From contig NZ_JACCBN010000001.1 in NCBI RefSeq assembly GCF_013409505.1, positions 5,518,001 through 5,582,000 on the forward strand: a DNA stretch of 64,000 nt. The letters run 5' to 3'. Made by a program: the position numbers and the translations under genes. This stretch comes from Actinomycetospora corticicola. Lineage in GTDB: Bacteria; Actinomycetota; Actinomycetes; Mycobacteriales; Pseudonocardiaceae. Positions 36,688 through 44,991 of this stretch are shown piece by piece. A model generated the notes under the pieces. It had not been told where the DNA came from and searched no databases. It saw nothing but the letters and a program-made list of their open reading frames with translations. The number at the start of each line of letters is the position of its first letter. The stretch's first letter is position 1.

Positions 36688-37290
36688 ATGGCCGCCACCG
36701 CGCCCGACCACCCGTCGACGGGATCCGTCCCGACGACGGGGGCGGGTGCCGGTCGGTCGCGCGGGCGCCAGCGCGCCCGCCAGGGTCCGCGCCGGGACCC
36801 GCAGCGGGCGGCGCTGCGGCGGCACCCGCTCTCCGGGCGCGGGAAGAACACCCCGGCGGCGGCCCAGGCCGCGGCGCGGGCCGTCCACGCCACCCGCGGT
36901 GCCCTCGGCCTGTCGACGGCGCGGCGGGCGGCGCTGCTCGCGGTGGTGGTCTGTGCGCTCGCGCTGACCGTCGCCGTCCCGTTGCGCAACTACGTCTCGC
37001 AGCGCCACGAGCTCGCCGCGGTCGCCGCGCAGCAGCAGCGCCTCGACGAGCAGGCCGCGCAGCTGCGGGGCGAGCGGGCGGCGATGGACGACCCGGCCCA
37101 CGTCGAGGCGCTCGCCCGCGCCCGGCTCGGCTACGCTCGGCCGGGGGAGACGCCCTACCGCGTGGAGCTGCCCGGCGACGCGGGGCGGACCGCCGACAGG
37201 GACGCCCCGATCGCACCGTCCGAGGCCGACCTGCCCTGGTACACCCGCGTGGCCCGGGGGACCCTCGGGACCTCCACCACCCAGCCCTGA
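36688..37290 (+). CDS. Septum formation initiator (FtsB/DivIC family)
   Basis: 200 residues. An Arg/Ala-rich cytoplasmic tail of ~90 residues precedes one membrane helix (AALLAVVVCALALTVAVPL), a coiled coil (ELAAVAAQQQRLDEQAAQLRGE), and the short FtsB/DivIC end motif VEALARARLGYARPGETPYRV. It should act in the divisome with FtsQ/FtsL. It corresponds to Rv1024 by position between eno and the DUF501 gene. The last ~50 residues are polar and extracytoplasmic. Confidence 0.88.
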   Translation: MAATAPDHPSTGSVPTTGAGAGRSRGRQRARQGPRRDPQRAALRRHPLSGRGKNTPAAAQAAARAVHATRGALGLSTARRAALLAVVVCALALTVAVPLRNYVSQRHELAAVAAQQQRLDEQAAQLRGERAAMDDPAHVEALARARLGYARPGETPYRVELPGDAGRTADRDAPIAPSEADLPWYTRVARGTLGTSTTQP

Positions 37291-37310
37291 GCCCGGCGTC
37301 GAGAAAGAGC

Positions 37311-37808
37311 ATGGAACCCGTCGCAGAGGGCGACCGCGAGGCGGTCGCCGCCCAGATCGGTCGCGCCCCGCGCGGCCTGCGCGCCATCGCGCACCGCTGC
37401 CCGTGCGGGCTGCCCGACACGGTGGTCACCGCCCCCCGGCTCGAGGACGGCACGCCGTTCCCGACCCTCTACTACGCGACCTGCCCGCGCCTGACGTCGC
37501 GCATCGGGTCGCTGGAGGCCGAGGGACTGATGCGCGAGCAGCAGGACCGGCTCGCCACCGACCCGGAGTTCGCCGCCGCCTACCGGGCCGCGCACGAGAC
37601 CTACCTCGCCGAGCGGGACGCGATCGAGCCGCTCGGCACCGACGTCAGCGCCGGCGGGATGCCGGAGCGGGTGAAGTGCCTGCACGTCCACGTCGCGCAC
37701 ACGCTGGCGGCCGGACCCGGGGTGAATCCGGCCGGGGACGAGGCGCTGGCGCTGCTGCCGGCGTGGTGGGCGCCCGGGCCCTGCGTGGCGGTCGACCCGG
37801 AGGGGTGA
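37311..37808 (+). CDS. DUF501 family protein
   Basis: 165 residues. The family pattern is clear: QIGRAPRGLRAIAHRCPCGLP with a Cys pair, TPFPTLYYATCPRLTSRIGSLEAEGLM, and GMPERVKCLHVHVAHTLAAGPGVNPAGDEALALL. Conserved Cys and His residues suggest a metal site; function is unknown. It matches Rv1025 and follows the FtsB-like gene by 20 bp. In M. tuberculosis the ppx-type gene follows directly; here 372 bp intervene. Confidence 0.9.
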   Translation: MEPVAEGDREAVAAQIGRAPRGLRAIAHRCPCGLPDTVVTAPRLEDGTPFPTLYYATCPRLTSRIGSLEAEGLMREQQDRLATDPEFAAAYRAAHETYLAERDAIEPLGTDVSAGGMPERVKCLHVHVAHTLAAGPGVNPAGDEALALLPAWWAPGPCVAVDPEG

Positions 37809-38180
37809 CCGGGCGCGTCCACGGGACGGGATCTCCGGACACCTCGGGAGACGCCGGGCGGCACGCAGCGTCGTGCAGGACCAACGACACGGGTGATCCG
37901 CCGCCACGGGACGGTGTCGGAACCGGTTCCGGATTGCCGTGGGCGCATCCGACGCGCGACGATGGTGTCGTCGCCGACACGGCGACCCGGTTCTCCGGTG
38001 GTGCGGACGGCCCACCGGACCGCGGGGTTCTCCGCCGGACCCCGCGGGTGCCAGGACCGGCTGCCGGGAGGCGACACCCGCCGTCCGCCTCCCGGTAGCC
38101 GGTCCGCGCACCACCTCCCCCCGCGCGGGACCGCGGCGCGCCGTACCCTCACGCGCGACCATCCGCCGGAGGGAGCGCCC
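37809..38180. other. Gap with two strong hairpins before ppx
   Basis: The first hairpin is 38020-38047, with a 9-bp perfect stem (CCGCGGGGT/ACCCCGCGG). The second is 38054-38105, with a 20-bp stem containing one G-T pair around a 12-nt loop. Both lie after the DUF501 stop and before a TACCCT box near 38145 that could serve ppx. No coding sequence is supported in the remaining DNA. Confidence 0.6.
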
Positions 38181-39152
38181 ATGCCGCGCGTCGCGGCCAT
38201 CGACTGCGGGACCAATTCGATCCGCCTGCTCGTCGCCGACGTGACCATCCGCGAGGACGGTTCACAGTGGCTCGTCGACGTGCACCGCGAGATGCGCGTC
38301 AACCGCCTCGGCCAGGGGGTGGACGCCACCCACCGGATCGCGTCCGAGTCGCTCGCCCGGACGAAGGAGGCGCTGCTCGCCTACGGCGAGATGCTGCGCC
38401 GCACCTCGACCACCACCGTGCGTCTCTGCGCCACCTCCGCCACGCGCGACGCCGAGAACCGCGACGAGTTCTTCACGATGGTGCGCGAGATCCTCGGGGT
38501 CGACGCCGAGGTGATCACCGGCGAGGAGGAGGCGCGGCTGTCGTTCGCCGGCGCCGTCGCCGACCTCGACCCCGACGAGGGCCCGGCCGTCGTCGCGGAC
38601 GTCGGGGGCGGCTCGACCGAGCTGGTCGCCGGGACGTGGGACGCCGTCGCGGCCGAGGTGGCGGCGGCGTACTCGGCGAACGTCGGGTGCGTGCGGCTCA
38701 CCGAGAAGGTCCTGCACGACGACCCGCCGTCGGCCGCGCAGGTCGCCGAGGCCGAGGCGTTCACCCGGGAGACCCTCGCCCCGGCGTTCGAGGCGGTCGA
38801 CCTGGCCGACATCCAGACCTGGGTGGCCGTGGCGGGCACCGCGACGACGATCGCCGCCGTCGCGATGGGCCTGCGCAGCTACGCGCCGGAGAAGATCCAC
38901 CTGGCGCGGCTCGGGCTCGACGAGGTCCGCGAGACCTGCCTGCGCCTGGAGTCGATGCCGCGCTCGGAGCGCGCCGCGCTCGGACCGATGCACCCGGGGC
39001 GGGTGGACGTCATCGGCGGCGGCTCGATCGTGGTGCGGGTGTTGGCCGAGGAACTGGCCGAGCGGGCCGGTGTCACCGAGCTCGTGGTCTCCGAGCACGA
39101 CATCCTCGACGGCATCGCCCGGGAGTGTGCGCGGGCGAGCCGGGCCCAGTGA
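38181..39152 (+). CDS. ppx: Exopolyphosphatase / Ppx-GppA family
   Basis: 323 residues with GGAGGGAG before the ATG. Sugar-kinase-like motifs: phosphate-1 [41 protein letters not shown] (phosphate-2) and the adenosine motif [10 protein letters not shown]. Short Ppx/GppA proteins of this length hydrolyse polyphosphate or pppGpp; actinobacterial orthologues (Rv1026) act mainly as exopolyphosphatases. The uracil-DNA glycosylase start overlaps its stop as GTGA. Confidence 0.92.
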   Translation: MPRVAAIDCGTNSIRLLVADVTIREDGSQWLVDVHREMRVNRLGQGVDATHRIASESLARTKEALLAYGEMLRRTSTTTVRLCATSATRDAENRDEFFTMVREILGVDAEVITGEEEARLSFAGAVADLDPDEGPAVVADVGGGSTELVAGTWDAVAAEVAAAYSANVGCVRLTEKVLHDDPPSAAQVAEAEAFTRETLAPAFEAVDLADIQTWVAVAGTATTIAAVAMGLRSYAPEKIHLARLGLDEVRETCLRLESMPRSERAALGPMHPGRVDVIGGGSIVVRVLAEELAERAGVTELVVSEHDILDGIARECARASRAQ

Positions 39153-39856
39153 CCACGCCGCTCGCGGTCCTCGACCGGGAGATCAGCGACTGCCGGGCCT
39201 GCCCCCGGCTCGTCGAGTGGCGGGAACGGGTCGCCCGCGAGAAGCGGGCGGCCTTCCGCGACCAGACCTACTGGGGCCGTCCGGTGCCCGGGTTCGGGCC
39301 GGCCGACGCCCGCCTCGCGATCGTGGGCCTCGCCCCCGCGGCGCACGGCGCCAACCGCACCGGCCGGATGTTCACCGGTGACCGCTCGGGCGACGTGCTC
39401 TACGCCGCACTGCACGCGGTCGGGCTCGCGTCCCAGCCGACCGCGACGTGGCCGGGCGACGGGCTGGAGCTCGACGGGGTCCGGATCGTCGCGCCGGTCC
39501 GCTGCGCCCCGCCGGAGAACAAGCCCACCCCGGCCGAGCGGGACACCTGCCGGCCGTTCCTCGAGCGCGAGCTCGCCCTGCTCACCGGGGTCCGCGCCGT
39601 CGTCGTCCTCGGCGGCTTCGGGTGGCAGGCCCTCCTGCCCGTGCTCGACGAGGGGTGGGTCGTCCCGCGGCCGCGCCCGCGGTTCGGGCACGCGGTGCGG
39701 GTCGAGCTCGCGTCCCGTCGTCCGGACCGCGACCCGCTGCAGCTGTTCGGCTGCTACCACGTGAGCCAGCAGAACACCTTCACGGGACGCCTCACCCCGG
39801 CGATGCTGGAGGAGGTCCTGGCCGGTGCCGCCCGGGCCGCGGGCCTGCGAGACTGA
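39149..39856 (+). CDS. udgB: Family-5 uracil-DNA glycosylase (UdgB)
   Basis: 235 residues. CRACPRL near the N-terminus and the pair of Cys in [17 protein letters not shown] supply the 4Fe-4S cluster. Motif [20 protein letters not shown], is specific to family 5; unlike families 1 and 4 it lacks the water-activating Asp/Asn. The C-terminal motif is [15 protein letters not shown] with the conserved His. It removes uracil, hypoxanthine and related bases from DNA. It is translationally coupled to ppx and followed by a tRNA gene after 10 bp. Confidence 0.93.
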   Translation: MTTPLAVLDREISDCRACPRLVEWRERVAREKRAAFRDQTYWGRPVPGFGPADARLAIVGLAPAAHGANRTGRMFTGDRSGDVLYAALHAVGLASQPTATWPGDGLELDGVRIVAPVRCAPPENKPTPAERDTCRPFLERELALLTGVRAVVVLGGFGWQALLPVLDEGWVVPRPRPRFGHAVRVELASRRPDRDPLQLFGCYHVSQQNTFTGRLTPAMLEEVLAGAARAAGLRD

Positions 39857-39866
39857 GCGCGGCACG

Positions 39867-39940
39867 GCCCCTGTAGCCCAATCGGCAGAGGCAGGCGACT
39901 TAAAATCGCCGCAGTGTGGGTTCGAACCCCACCGGGGGCA
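39867..39940 (+). tRNA. tRNA with UAA anticodon (Leu) but short variable loop
   Basis: All four arms fold. Acceptor arm is GCCCCTG/CGGGGGC, with a 3-bp D-stem. The anticodon stem GGCGA/TCGCC holds the loop CTTAAAA (anticodon TAA, 39901-39903), and the T-arm is GTGGG/CCCAC with TTCGAAC. The discriminator base is A and no CCA is encoded. The anticodon predicts Leu, reading UUA codons. The variable region is only GCAGT (5 nt), whereas bacterial tRNA-Leu has a long variable arm. The sequence is not the usual bldA-type tRNA. Confidence 0.85.
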
Positions 39941-40198
39941 CCGACACCGTCCGTTCACCGTCACGTGGCCCCGTGTCGGGCGAGTCGTCGTCACCTGATC
40001 ACCGCGTGGTCGCTCCGGCGAGAGACGGTGGTCGACGGGAACTCACCCGGCTGCGGCATCGTCGTGGCGGCGGGGACCACGGCACACAGCACCGCGTGAC
40101 CGCTCGCGTCCCGGCCCGGACCGCTCGGCGTTCCGGCCGTGTGTTGCTCCGAACGGGCGAGGTCCATGGGACAGACTTCCGGCGGGGAGGTGAGCAGG

Positions 40199-41086
40199 GT
40201 GGCTGACTTCGCAGAGGCCGACACGGCGTCGGGCACGGGTGTGCCCGGGATGCCGTCGGTCCGCGCGCCGTGGTCCGAGCTCGAGTCGCTCCGTCCGCTG
40301 ACCCTCCGCTCGTGCCGCCGCATCGTCGTCGTGGCTCCGCACCCGCGCGATGAGATCCGCGCCGCCGGCGGCCTGCTGCGCCGCCTGGCCTCCCGGCACG
40401 CGGAGGTCGACGTCCTCAGCCTCACCGAGCGCCCGACCCTGAGCTGCCCGTCCACCCCGTTCGCGGCGGACGCGGTCCGCGAGAGCCGGCCGGTCGACGG
40501 GCCCGGCTCGGACCCGCTCACCCTCGACGACCTCGTCGCGGGCGCGCTCGACGACCTGCCCGACGAGCTCACCCTCGACGACGACGACCTGGACCCCGAC
40601 GAGGCGGCGGCCGAGGCCGCCTACCGCGCCCTCGGGCTCACGGTCGTGCGGCGCCACCGGCTCGGCCTGCCCGATGGCGGGGTCGCCGCGGCCGAGTCCG
40701 ACGTCGTCGCGGCGATCAGCGAGATCGTCGGGTTCTCCGACGACCCGGGCGGCCTGTGCGTGCTCGCCCCCTGGTCCGGGGACGGCGACGACGACCACGA
40801 GGCGGCCGGCCGGGCCGCCGAGGTGGTCACGGCCGCCTACCGGGTCCGTCTCGTGCGCTGGCTCGACCGCGCGTGGACGTGGGCCGGACCGGACTCGGCG
40901 GAGGTGCCGTGGCGCCGGGCGCGCCAGGTGCTGCTCACCGACACGCTGATCGCCCGCAAGCACGCCGCGAGCGCGGCCTTCACCGCGGCGCTGGGCGGTC
41001 CCGGCCACGACACCCACGACGCCGAGCACGACGCCGAGCTGCCCGACGGGTGGGCGCCGGGGCCGCGCGAGGTCTTCCTCGTCTAG
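40199..41086 (+). CDS. Degenerate PIG-L (LmbE-type) deacetylase-like protein
   Basis: 295 residues from GTG 40199, with GGGGAGG 8 nt upstream. The PIG-L nucleophile-side motif AHPDDE appears as APHPRDE: the His and second Asp (zinc ligands) remain but the first Asp, the general base of MshB/Mca, is Arg. The second zinc motif HPDH is replaced by GDDDHEAAG, keeping one His. An acidic insertion (TLDDDDLDPDEAAAE) lies mid-protein. It may be a pseudoenzyme or have changed chemistry. The genuine family member Mca is encoded at 51625-52536. It lies directly before the LOV-phosphatase gene. Confidence 0.75.
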   Translation: MADFAEADTASGTGVPGMPSVRAPWSELESLRPLTLRSCRRIVVVAPHPRDEIRAAGGLLRRLASRHAEVDVLSLTERPTLSCPSTPFAADAVRESRPVDGPGSDPLTLDDLVAGALDDLPDELTLDDDDLDPDEAAAEAAYRALGLTVVRRHRLGLPDGGVAAAESDVVAAISEIVGFSDDPGGLCVLAPWSGDGDDDHEAAGRAAEVVTAAYRVRLVRWLDRAWTWAGPDSAEVPWRRARQVLLTDTLIARKHAASAAFTAALGGPGHDTHDAEHDAELPDGWAPGPREVFLV

Positions 41087-41192
41087 GCCGCTCGGTCCGT
41101 GCTTCTTGTATCCCTGTCCGACGCATCACGGCGAGGACCCCGGTCCGGGTCGTTCCGCGCCTCCGTGTCGGGCCGACCCGGCCCCGGGTGGC

Positions 41193-41198
41193 TAGGCT
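41193..41198 (+). promoter_or_regulatory. -10 box TAGGCT of the LOV-phosphatase gene
   Basis: TAGGCT ends 7 nt before the GTG at 41206, indicating a leaderless message separate from the PIG-L gene. Confidence 0.55.
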
Positions 41199-41205
41199 GC
41201 CCGGG

Positions 41206-43551
41206 GTGACGGGCAGGTCGAACGGGGACGGGCACGCCGACGACGGCGCCGCCGTGACGTCCGGCCGTCACCGCAGGACCCACGACACGGTGGTGACAGG
41301 AGGAGTCGGGATCGAGCACGTGGAGACCGCAGACGGCGCGCAGTGGGGTCCGGCCGCGGACGCCCCCGACGACGTGCACCGGGGCGCCGACCCGGGCATG
41401 GCGCAGGAGGCCGCACGGGTCCGCGACAGCCTGGCGTCCGACGTCGACGGCGGCGGGGATCTGCCGCAGGTCCTGCACACCGCTCCGGCGGCGGTCGCCC
41501 TCATCGACCTCGACGCCGGCACGGTCACCTACGCCAACGGCTCCGCGCAGGACCTGACCGGCGGCAAGGCCCAGCTCCCGCTCGACATCGACGCCTGGAG
41601 CGAGGCGGCGGGCCTGACCGACCTGTCCGGTCGGCCGATGCGCGACACGGCGTCCCCGCTCTCCCGCGTGGCCCAGGGCATGCCGGTCTCCGGCGAGCCG
41701 GTCGCAGTCGCCGACGCCGCCCGGCGCGGGTCGGAGGCCACCCCCGAGGAGCGCGAGGAGGCCGAGGGCCGTCTGCTCTGGGTGACGGGGTTCCCCCTCT
41801 CCGAGGCCGAGGACGACGAACGCCGGCGGCTCGCCCTCGTGGTGTTCCTCCAGCTCTCCGGGGCGGGCGCCCAGCGCCACCTCGAGATGATGCGCGACCG
41901 CGCCGTCGTCGCCACTGAGCTCTCCTTCACGATCTCCGACCCGGACCGCCAGCAGAACCCGCTGGTCTGGGTCAACCCGGCGTTCACCCGGCTCACCGGG
42001 TACGACCTGGACGAGGTGCTCGGGCGCAACTGCCGCTTCCTGCAGGGCCCCAACACCGACCCGACGTCCATCTCGCGGATCCGCAGCGCCCTCGCCGACG
42101 AGCGGCCGATCACCGAGGTGCTCCTGAACTACCGGCGCGACGGCACCGCCTTCTGGAACCAGGTGTCGATCTCCCCGGTGTTCGACGGCGGCGGACGCGT
42201 CGTCAACTTCGTGGGGGTGCAGGCCGACGTCACCGAGCGGGTGATGGTCGAGAACGAGCGGCGCGCCGCGCTCGCCGCCGCCGAGGAGACCCGCGAGCAG
42301 CTCCGGCTGCTCACCGACTCCACCGCGGCGATGACGGCCTCGCTCGACTCGGGCGGTGCCGCCCGCGCGCTCGCCCGCATCGTCGTGCCCGCCCTCGCCG
42401 ACTACTGCTGCGTCGACCTGCTCGACGAGGTGGGCGACCCGTCCTCCTCGACGCGGGTGGCGGTCAACCACCGCGACGACTCGAAGACCGCCACGGTCTC
42501 CGCGCTGGGCCGCTGGATCACCCCGACCGAGGACGGCGACGACCCGGTCGACCGCGTCCTCGCCGGGGGCGCGCCCTCGCTGCTGCCCGAGCTGCCGGTC
42601 CGCCCGGAGGGGCTGCGCGAGGACCCGTCGCTGCTGGCGCACTACGAGCAGCTGCGCCCGCGCTCGGCGATCGTCGTCCCGCTGCGCGCACGGGGCCAGG
42701 TCCTCGGGGCGCTGACGCTCGGCACCGAGCTGCCCTACGGCCGGCGCTACTCGCAGCGCGACCTCTACCTCGCGAGCGACCTCGCGGCGCGGGCCGGGCT
42801 CGCCGTCGACAACGCGCGTCTCTACGCCCGCGAGCACGGGGCGGCGGAGACCCTGCAGCGCAGCCTGCTGCCCGCGGTGCCGGACGTCCCCGGCCTCACC
42901 GTGGCGTCGCGCTACCTCGCGGCCACCGACGGCGCCCAGGTCGGCGGCGACTGGTACGACCTGCTGCCGCTGCCCGACGGGGCGGTCGGCATCGCGGTCG
43001 GCGACGTCGTCGGCCACGACCTGCGGGCGGCCGCCGCGATGGGCGAGCTGCGCGGGGTACTCCGCTCGTACGCGTGGGAGGGCCTCGGCCCCGACGCCGT
43101 CATCGACCGCTGCAACGACCTCGTGCAGGGCATGCACATGGCCGCGATGGCGACGGCCGTCTTCGGGCGCCTGGAGCGCCCGGAGGACGGCGAGGGCTGG
43201 GTCCTCGGCTACTGCAACGCCGGCCACCCGCCGCCGCTGCTGCGCCGGGTCGACGGCACCGTGGAACTCCTGACCGGCAACCTGTCCCCGCTGATCGGCG
43301 CCACCCGCGCGGCGGCGCGGGACTGCACCGAGGTGCACCTGCAGCCCGGCGACCTGCTGGTGCTGCACACCGACGGGCTGATCGAGGCCCCGGGCACTGA
43401 CCCCGACGAGCGGACGGACCTGCTCGCGCGGACCCTCGCCGAGGCGCCCGACGTCGAGGACGTCGGCGCGATCTGCGACCGGGTGCTCGAGGTGCTCGGC
43501 GCCGAGGGCCTGCGCGACGACGCCGTGCTCCTCGCCGTCCGGCTCGGCTGA
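41206..43551 (+). CDS. PAS-LOV-GAF-PP2C photoreceptor phosphatase (RsbU/SpoIIE type)
   Basis: 781 residues. After a ~75-residue polar start, a PAS-like domain lies at ~85-220. A LOV domain at ~235-345 has the flavin-adduct motif GRNCRFLQG with Cys276, NPAFTRLTGYDLDEVLG and NYRRDGTAFWNQVSISP. A short coiled linker leads to a GAF domain (~365-535), and the C-terminal ~220 residues are a PP2C/SpoIIE phosphatase (GAQVGGDWYDLLPLPDG, GDVVGHDLRAAAAMGELRG, YCNAGHPPPLL, LLVLHTDGLIE, LRDDAVLLAV). Family knowledge: the LOV Cys bonds FMN in blue light, and such phosphatases dephosphorylate anti-sigma-factor antagonists. No anti-sigma or STAS gene is adjacent, so the target is unknown. Confidence 0.92.
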   Translation: MTGRSNGDGHADDGAAVTSGRHRRTHDTVVTGGVGIEHVETADGAQWGPAADAPDDVHRGADPGMAQEAARVRDSLASDVDGGGDLPQVLHTAPAAVALIDLDAGTVTYANGSAQDLTGGKAQLPLDIDAWSEAAGLTDLSGRPMRDTASPLSRVAQGMPVSGEPVAVADAARRGSEATPEEREEAEGRLLWVTGFPLSEAEDDERRRLALVVFLQLSGAGAQRHLEMMRDRAVVATELSFTISDPDRQQNPLVWVNPAFTRLTGYDLDEVLGRNCRFLQGPNTDPTSISRIRSALADERPITEVLLNYRRDGTAFWNQVSISPVFDGGGRVVNFVGVQADVTERVMVENERRAALAAAEETREQLRLLTDSTAAMTASLDSGGAARALARIVVPALADYCCVDLLDEVGDPSSSTRVAVNHRDDSKTATVSALGRWITPTEDGDDPVDRVLAGGAPSLLPELPVRPEGLREDPSLLAHYEQLRPRSAIVVPLRARGQVLGALTLGTELPYGRRYSQRDLYLASDLAARAGLAVDNARLYAREHGAAETLQRSLLPAVPDVPGLTVASRYLAATDGAQVGGDWYDLLPLPDGAVGIAVGDVVGHDLRAAAAMGELRGVLRSYAWEGLGPDAVIDRCNDLVQGMHMAAMATAVFGRLERPEDGEGWVLGYCNAGHPPPLLRRVDGTVELLTGNLSPLIGATRAAARDCTEVHLQPGDLLVLHTDGLIEAPGTDPDERTDLLARTLAEAPDVEDVGAICDRVLEVLGAEGLRDDAVLLAVRLG

Positions 43552-43570
43552 CCCCCGTTCACGACGACGG

Positions 43571-43601
43571 CCGGTGTCCCTCCTGGGCGGAGGGGCACCG
43601 G
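43571..43601. terminator. Hairpin between the LOV-phosphatase gene and the convergent small gene
   Basis: CCGGTGTCCCTCC and GGAGGGGCACCGG pair over 13 positions with one G-T, around a 5-nt loop, 20 nt past the stop. Confidence 0.6.
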
Positions 43602-43624
43602 CCGGTGTCGTGCTGCGGTGACCG

Positions 43625-43849
43625 CTACTGCTGCGGCGGGGGCTGCTCACCCGGGGGCGGAGCCTGACCGCCCTGCGGGCCGTGCAGGTAGTCCTTGGCC
43701 TTCTGCGAGGCCGAGTCGAACTGCTGGTCGTGACCGGCGAACTTGCCCTTGAGGGCGTCGCTCCCCTTGTCGACGAAGCCGTCCGCCTTGTCGGGGTTCT
43801 TCCCCGCCCATTCCTTGGCCTTGTTCACCATGTCGCCGAGGCCTGCCAC
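43625..43849 (-). CDS. Small hydrophilic stress/antitoxin-like protein
   Basis: 74 residues from GTG 43849 after AGGAGG. The pattern MVNKAKEWAGKNPDKADGFVDKGSDALKGKF resembles the Rv0909-type 'antitoxin' family and CsbD-like stress proteins: amphipathic Lys/Asp/Ala helices. The C-terminus is a Gly/Pro/Gln tail. No toxin gene is adjacent, so an antitoxin role is not supported; a desiccation/stress role is only possible. Divergent from the Bax-inhibitor gene. Confidence 0.75.
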   Translation of the reverse strand: MAGLGDMVNKAKEWAGKNPDKADGFVDKGSDALKGKFAGHDQQFDSASQKAKDYLHGPQGGQAPPPGEQPPPQQ

Positions 43850-44109
43850 GACGAACCTCCTGGTGCTCTCGGGTACACGTACTCCGGACACCCCGAGAGT
43901 GACCCGGTCCGCGGGGTTCCATGCCCGGGTGGACCCAGGTTTCCCCCGTACGCTGGACGTGGTCACGCACCGCGCTGTCCGGTCCGTCCGGATCGCCGTG
44001 TTCCGAGGCAAAAAATCTTTTACCCAGGCGGGAACCCGAGCCACGGGTCGCGCGTTGGGAGCAGTGAGAGCGGTCGCGGTGACCGTTCGGTGCACGTGGA
44101 GGAGGACGA

Positions 44110-44913
44110 GTGCGCACCAGCAGCAACCCGGCGTTCCGGAACCTGCCGACGTCACCCGGTGGGTACGCGCGGTTCGGTGACGCGCCGGCGGGCCTGGGCG
44201 GGGCCTTCGGGGGTGGCCCCGACGGTCCGATGGGCACGGCGGGGGTCGCGGACCGCCCGCTGACCGTCGACGACGTCGTCCAGAAGACCGCGCTCAACGC
44301 CGTCATCACGATCGGCGTCGGCGTCGCGGCCGCGATCCTGCTGAGCCCGATCCTCGGGATCCTGGGCTTCATCGTCGGCCTGGTCGTCTCGCTGATCATC
44401 ATCTTCAAGCAGAGCACCAGCCCCGCGCTGGTCCTCACCTACTCGGTGTCGCAGGGTCTGGCCCTCGGCACGATCACCGGTTTCCTCGAGGCCTCGAGCA
44501 ACAACTACGCGGGCATCGGCTTCCAGGCCATCGTCGGCGTGGTCGGCGTGTTCATCGGGATGCTGGTCGTCTACAAGACCGGCGCGATCCGGGTGACGCC
44601 CCGTCTCACCAAGATGGTCATCGGCGCCGCCATCGGCGTCGTCGTGCTCATGCTGGTCAACCTGGTGGTCTCGTTCTTCACCACCGGCGGCATCGGCCTC
44701 CGCGACGGCGGCCCGCTGGCGATCATCTTCTCGCTGGTCTGCATCGCGGTCGGCGCTTTCATGCTGCTGCTCGACTTCGACCAGGCCGACCAGGCGGTCA
44801 AGGCCGGCGTCCCGGCGAAGTTCGCCTGGTACCTGGCCTTCGGCTTCATGACGACGCTGGTCTGGCTCTACATCGAGATCCTGCGGCTGCTGAGCTACTT
44901 CCGCGGCGACTAG
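44110..44913 (+). CDS. Bax inhibitor-1 / YccA-type membrane protein
   Basis: 267 residues; GTG start with GGAGGAGG upstream. A Gly/Pro-rich N-terminal tail of ~55 residues precedes seven membrane helices from LNAVITIGVGVAAAILL to FGFMTTLVWLYIEILRLL. LLDFDQADQAVKAGVPAKFAWYLAFG carries the Asp pair of the BI-1 pore region. Family members act as pH-sensitive calcium leaks or regulate membrane proteases; the role in actinobacteria is unclear. An AT-rich patch at 44010-44022 upstream is a likely promoter region. Confidence 0.9.
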   Translation: MRTSSNPAFRNLPTSPGGYARFGDAPAGLGGAFGGGPDGPMGTAGVADRPLTVDDVVQKTALNAVITIGVGVAAAILLSPILGILGFIVGLVVSLIIIFKQSTSPALVLTYSVSQGLALGTITGFLEASSNNYAGIGFQAIVGVVGVFIGMLVVYKTGAIRVTPRLTKMVIGAAIGVVVLMLVNLVVSFFTTGGIGLRDGGPLAIIFSLVCIAVGAFMLLLDFDQADQAVKAGVPAKFAWYLAFGFMTTLVWLYIEILRLLSYFRGD

Positions 44914-44927
44914 TCGCCACCGCCACG

Positions 44928-44973
44928 ACGACGAAGGCCCGCCCCGGGTTCGCCCGGGGCGGGCCTTCGTCGT
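44928..44973. terminator. Perfect 21-bp hairpin with TTCG loop
   Basis: Arms 44928-44948 and 44953-44973 are perfectly complementary around TTCG, a stable tetraloop. It lies between convergent BI-1 and fadA genes and probably terminates both. Confidence 0.85.
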
Positions 44974-44991
44974 GGGCGGGGGGACCCGTCG

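Noticed and set aside
41083-43650. 855-codon open frame antisense to the LOV-phosphatase gene
   Set aside because: Same reason: no recognisable domain, and the plus strand encodes five clear domains.
43625-43849. Toxin-antitoxin locus
   Set aside because: The small protein resembles an annotated antitoxin family, but no toxin-like gene adjoins it; the neighbours are a phosphatase and a BI-1 membrane protein.
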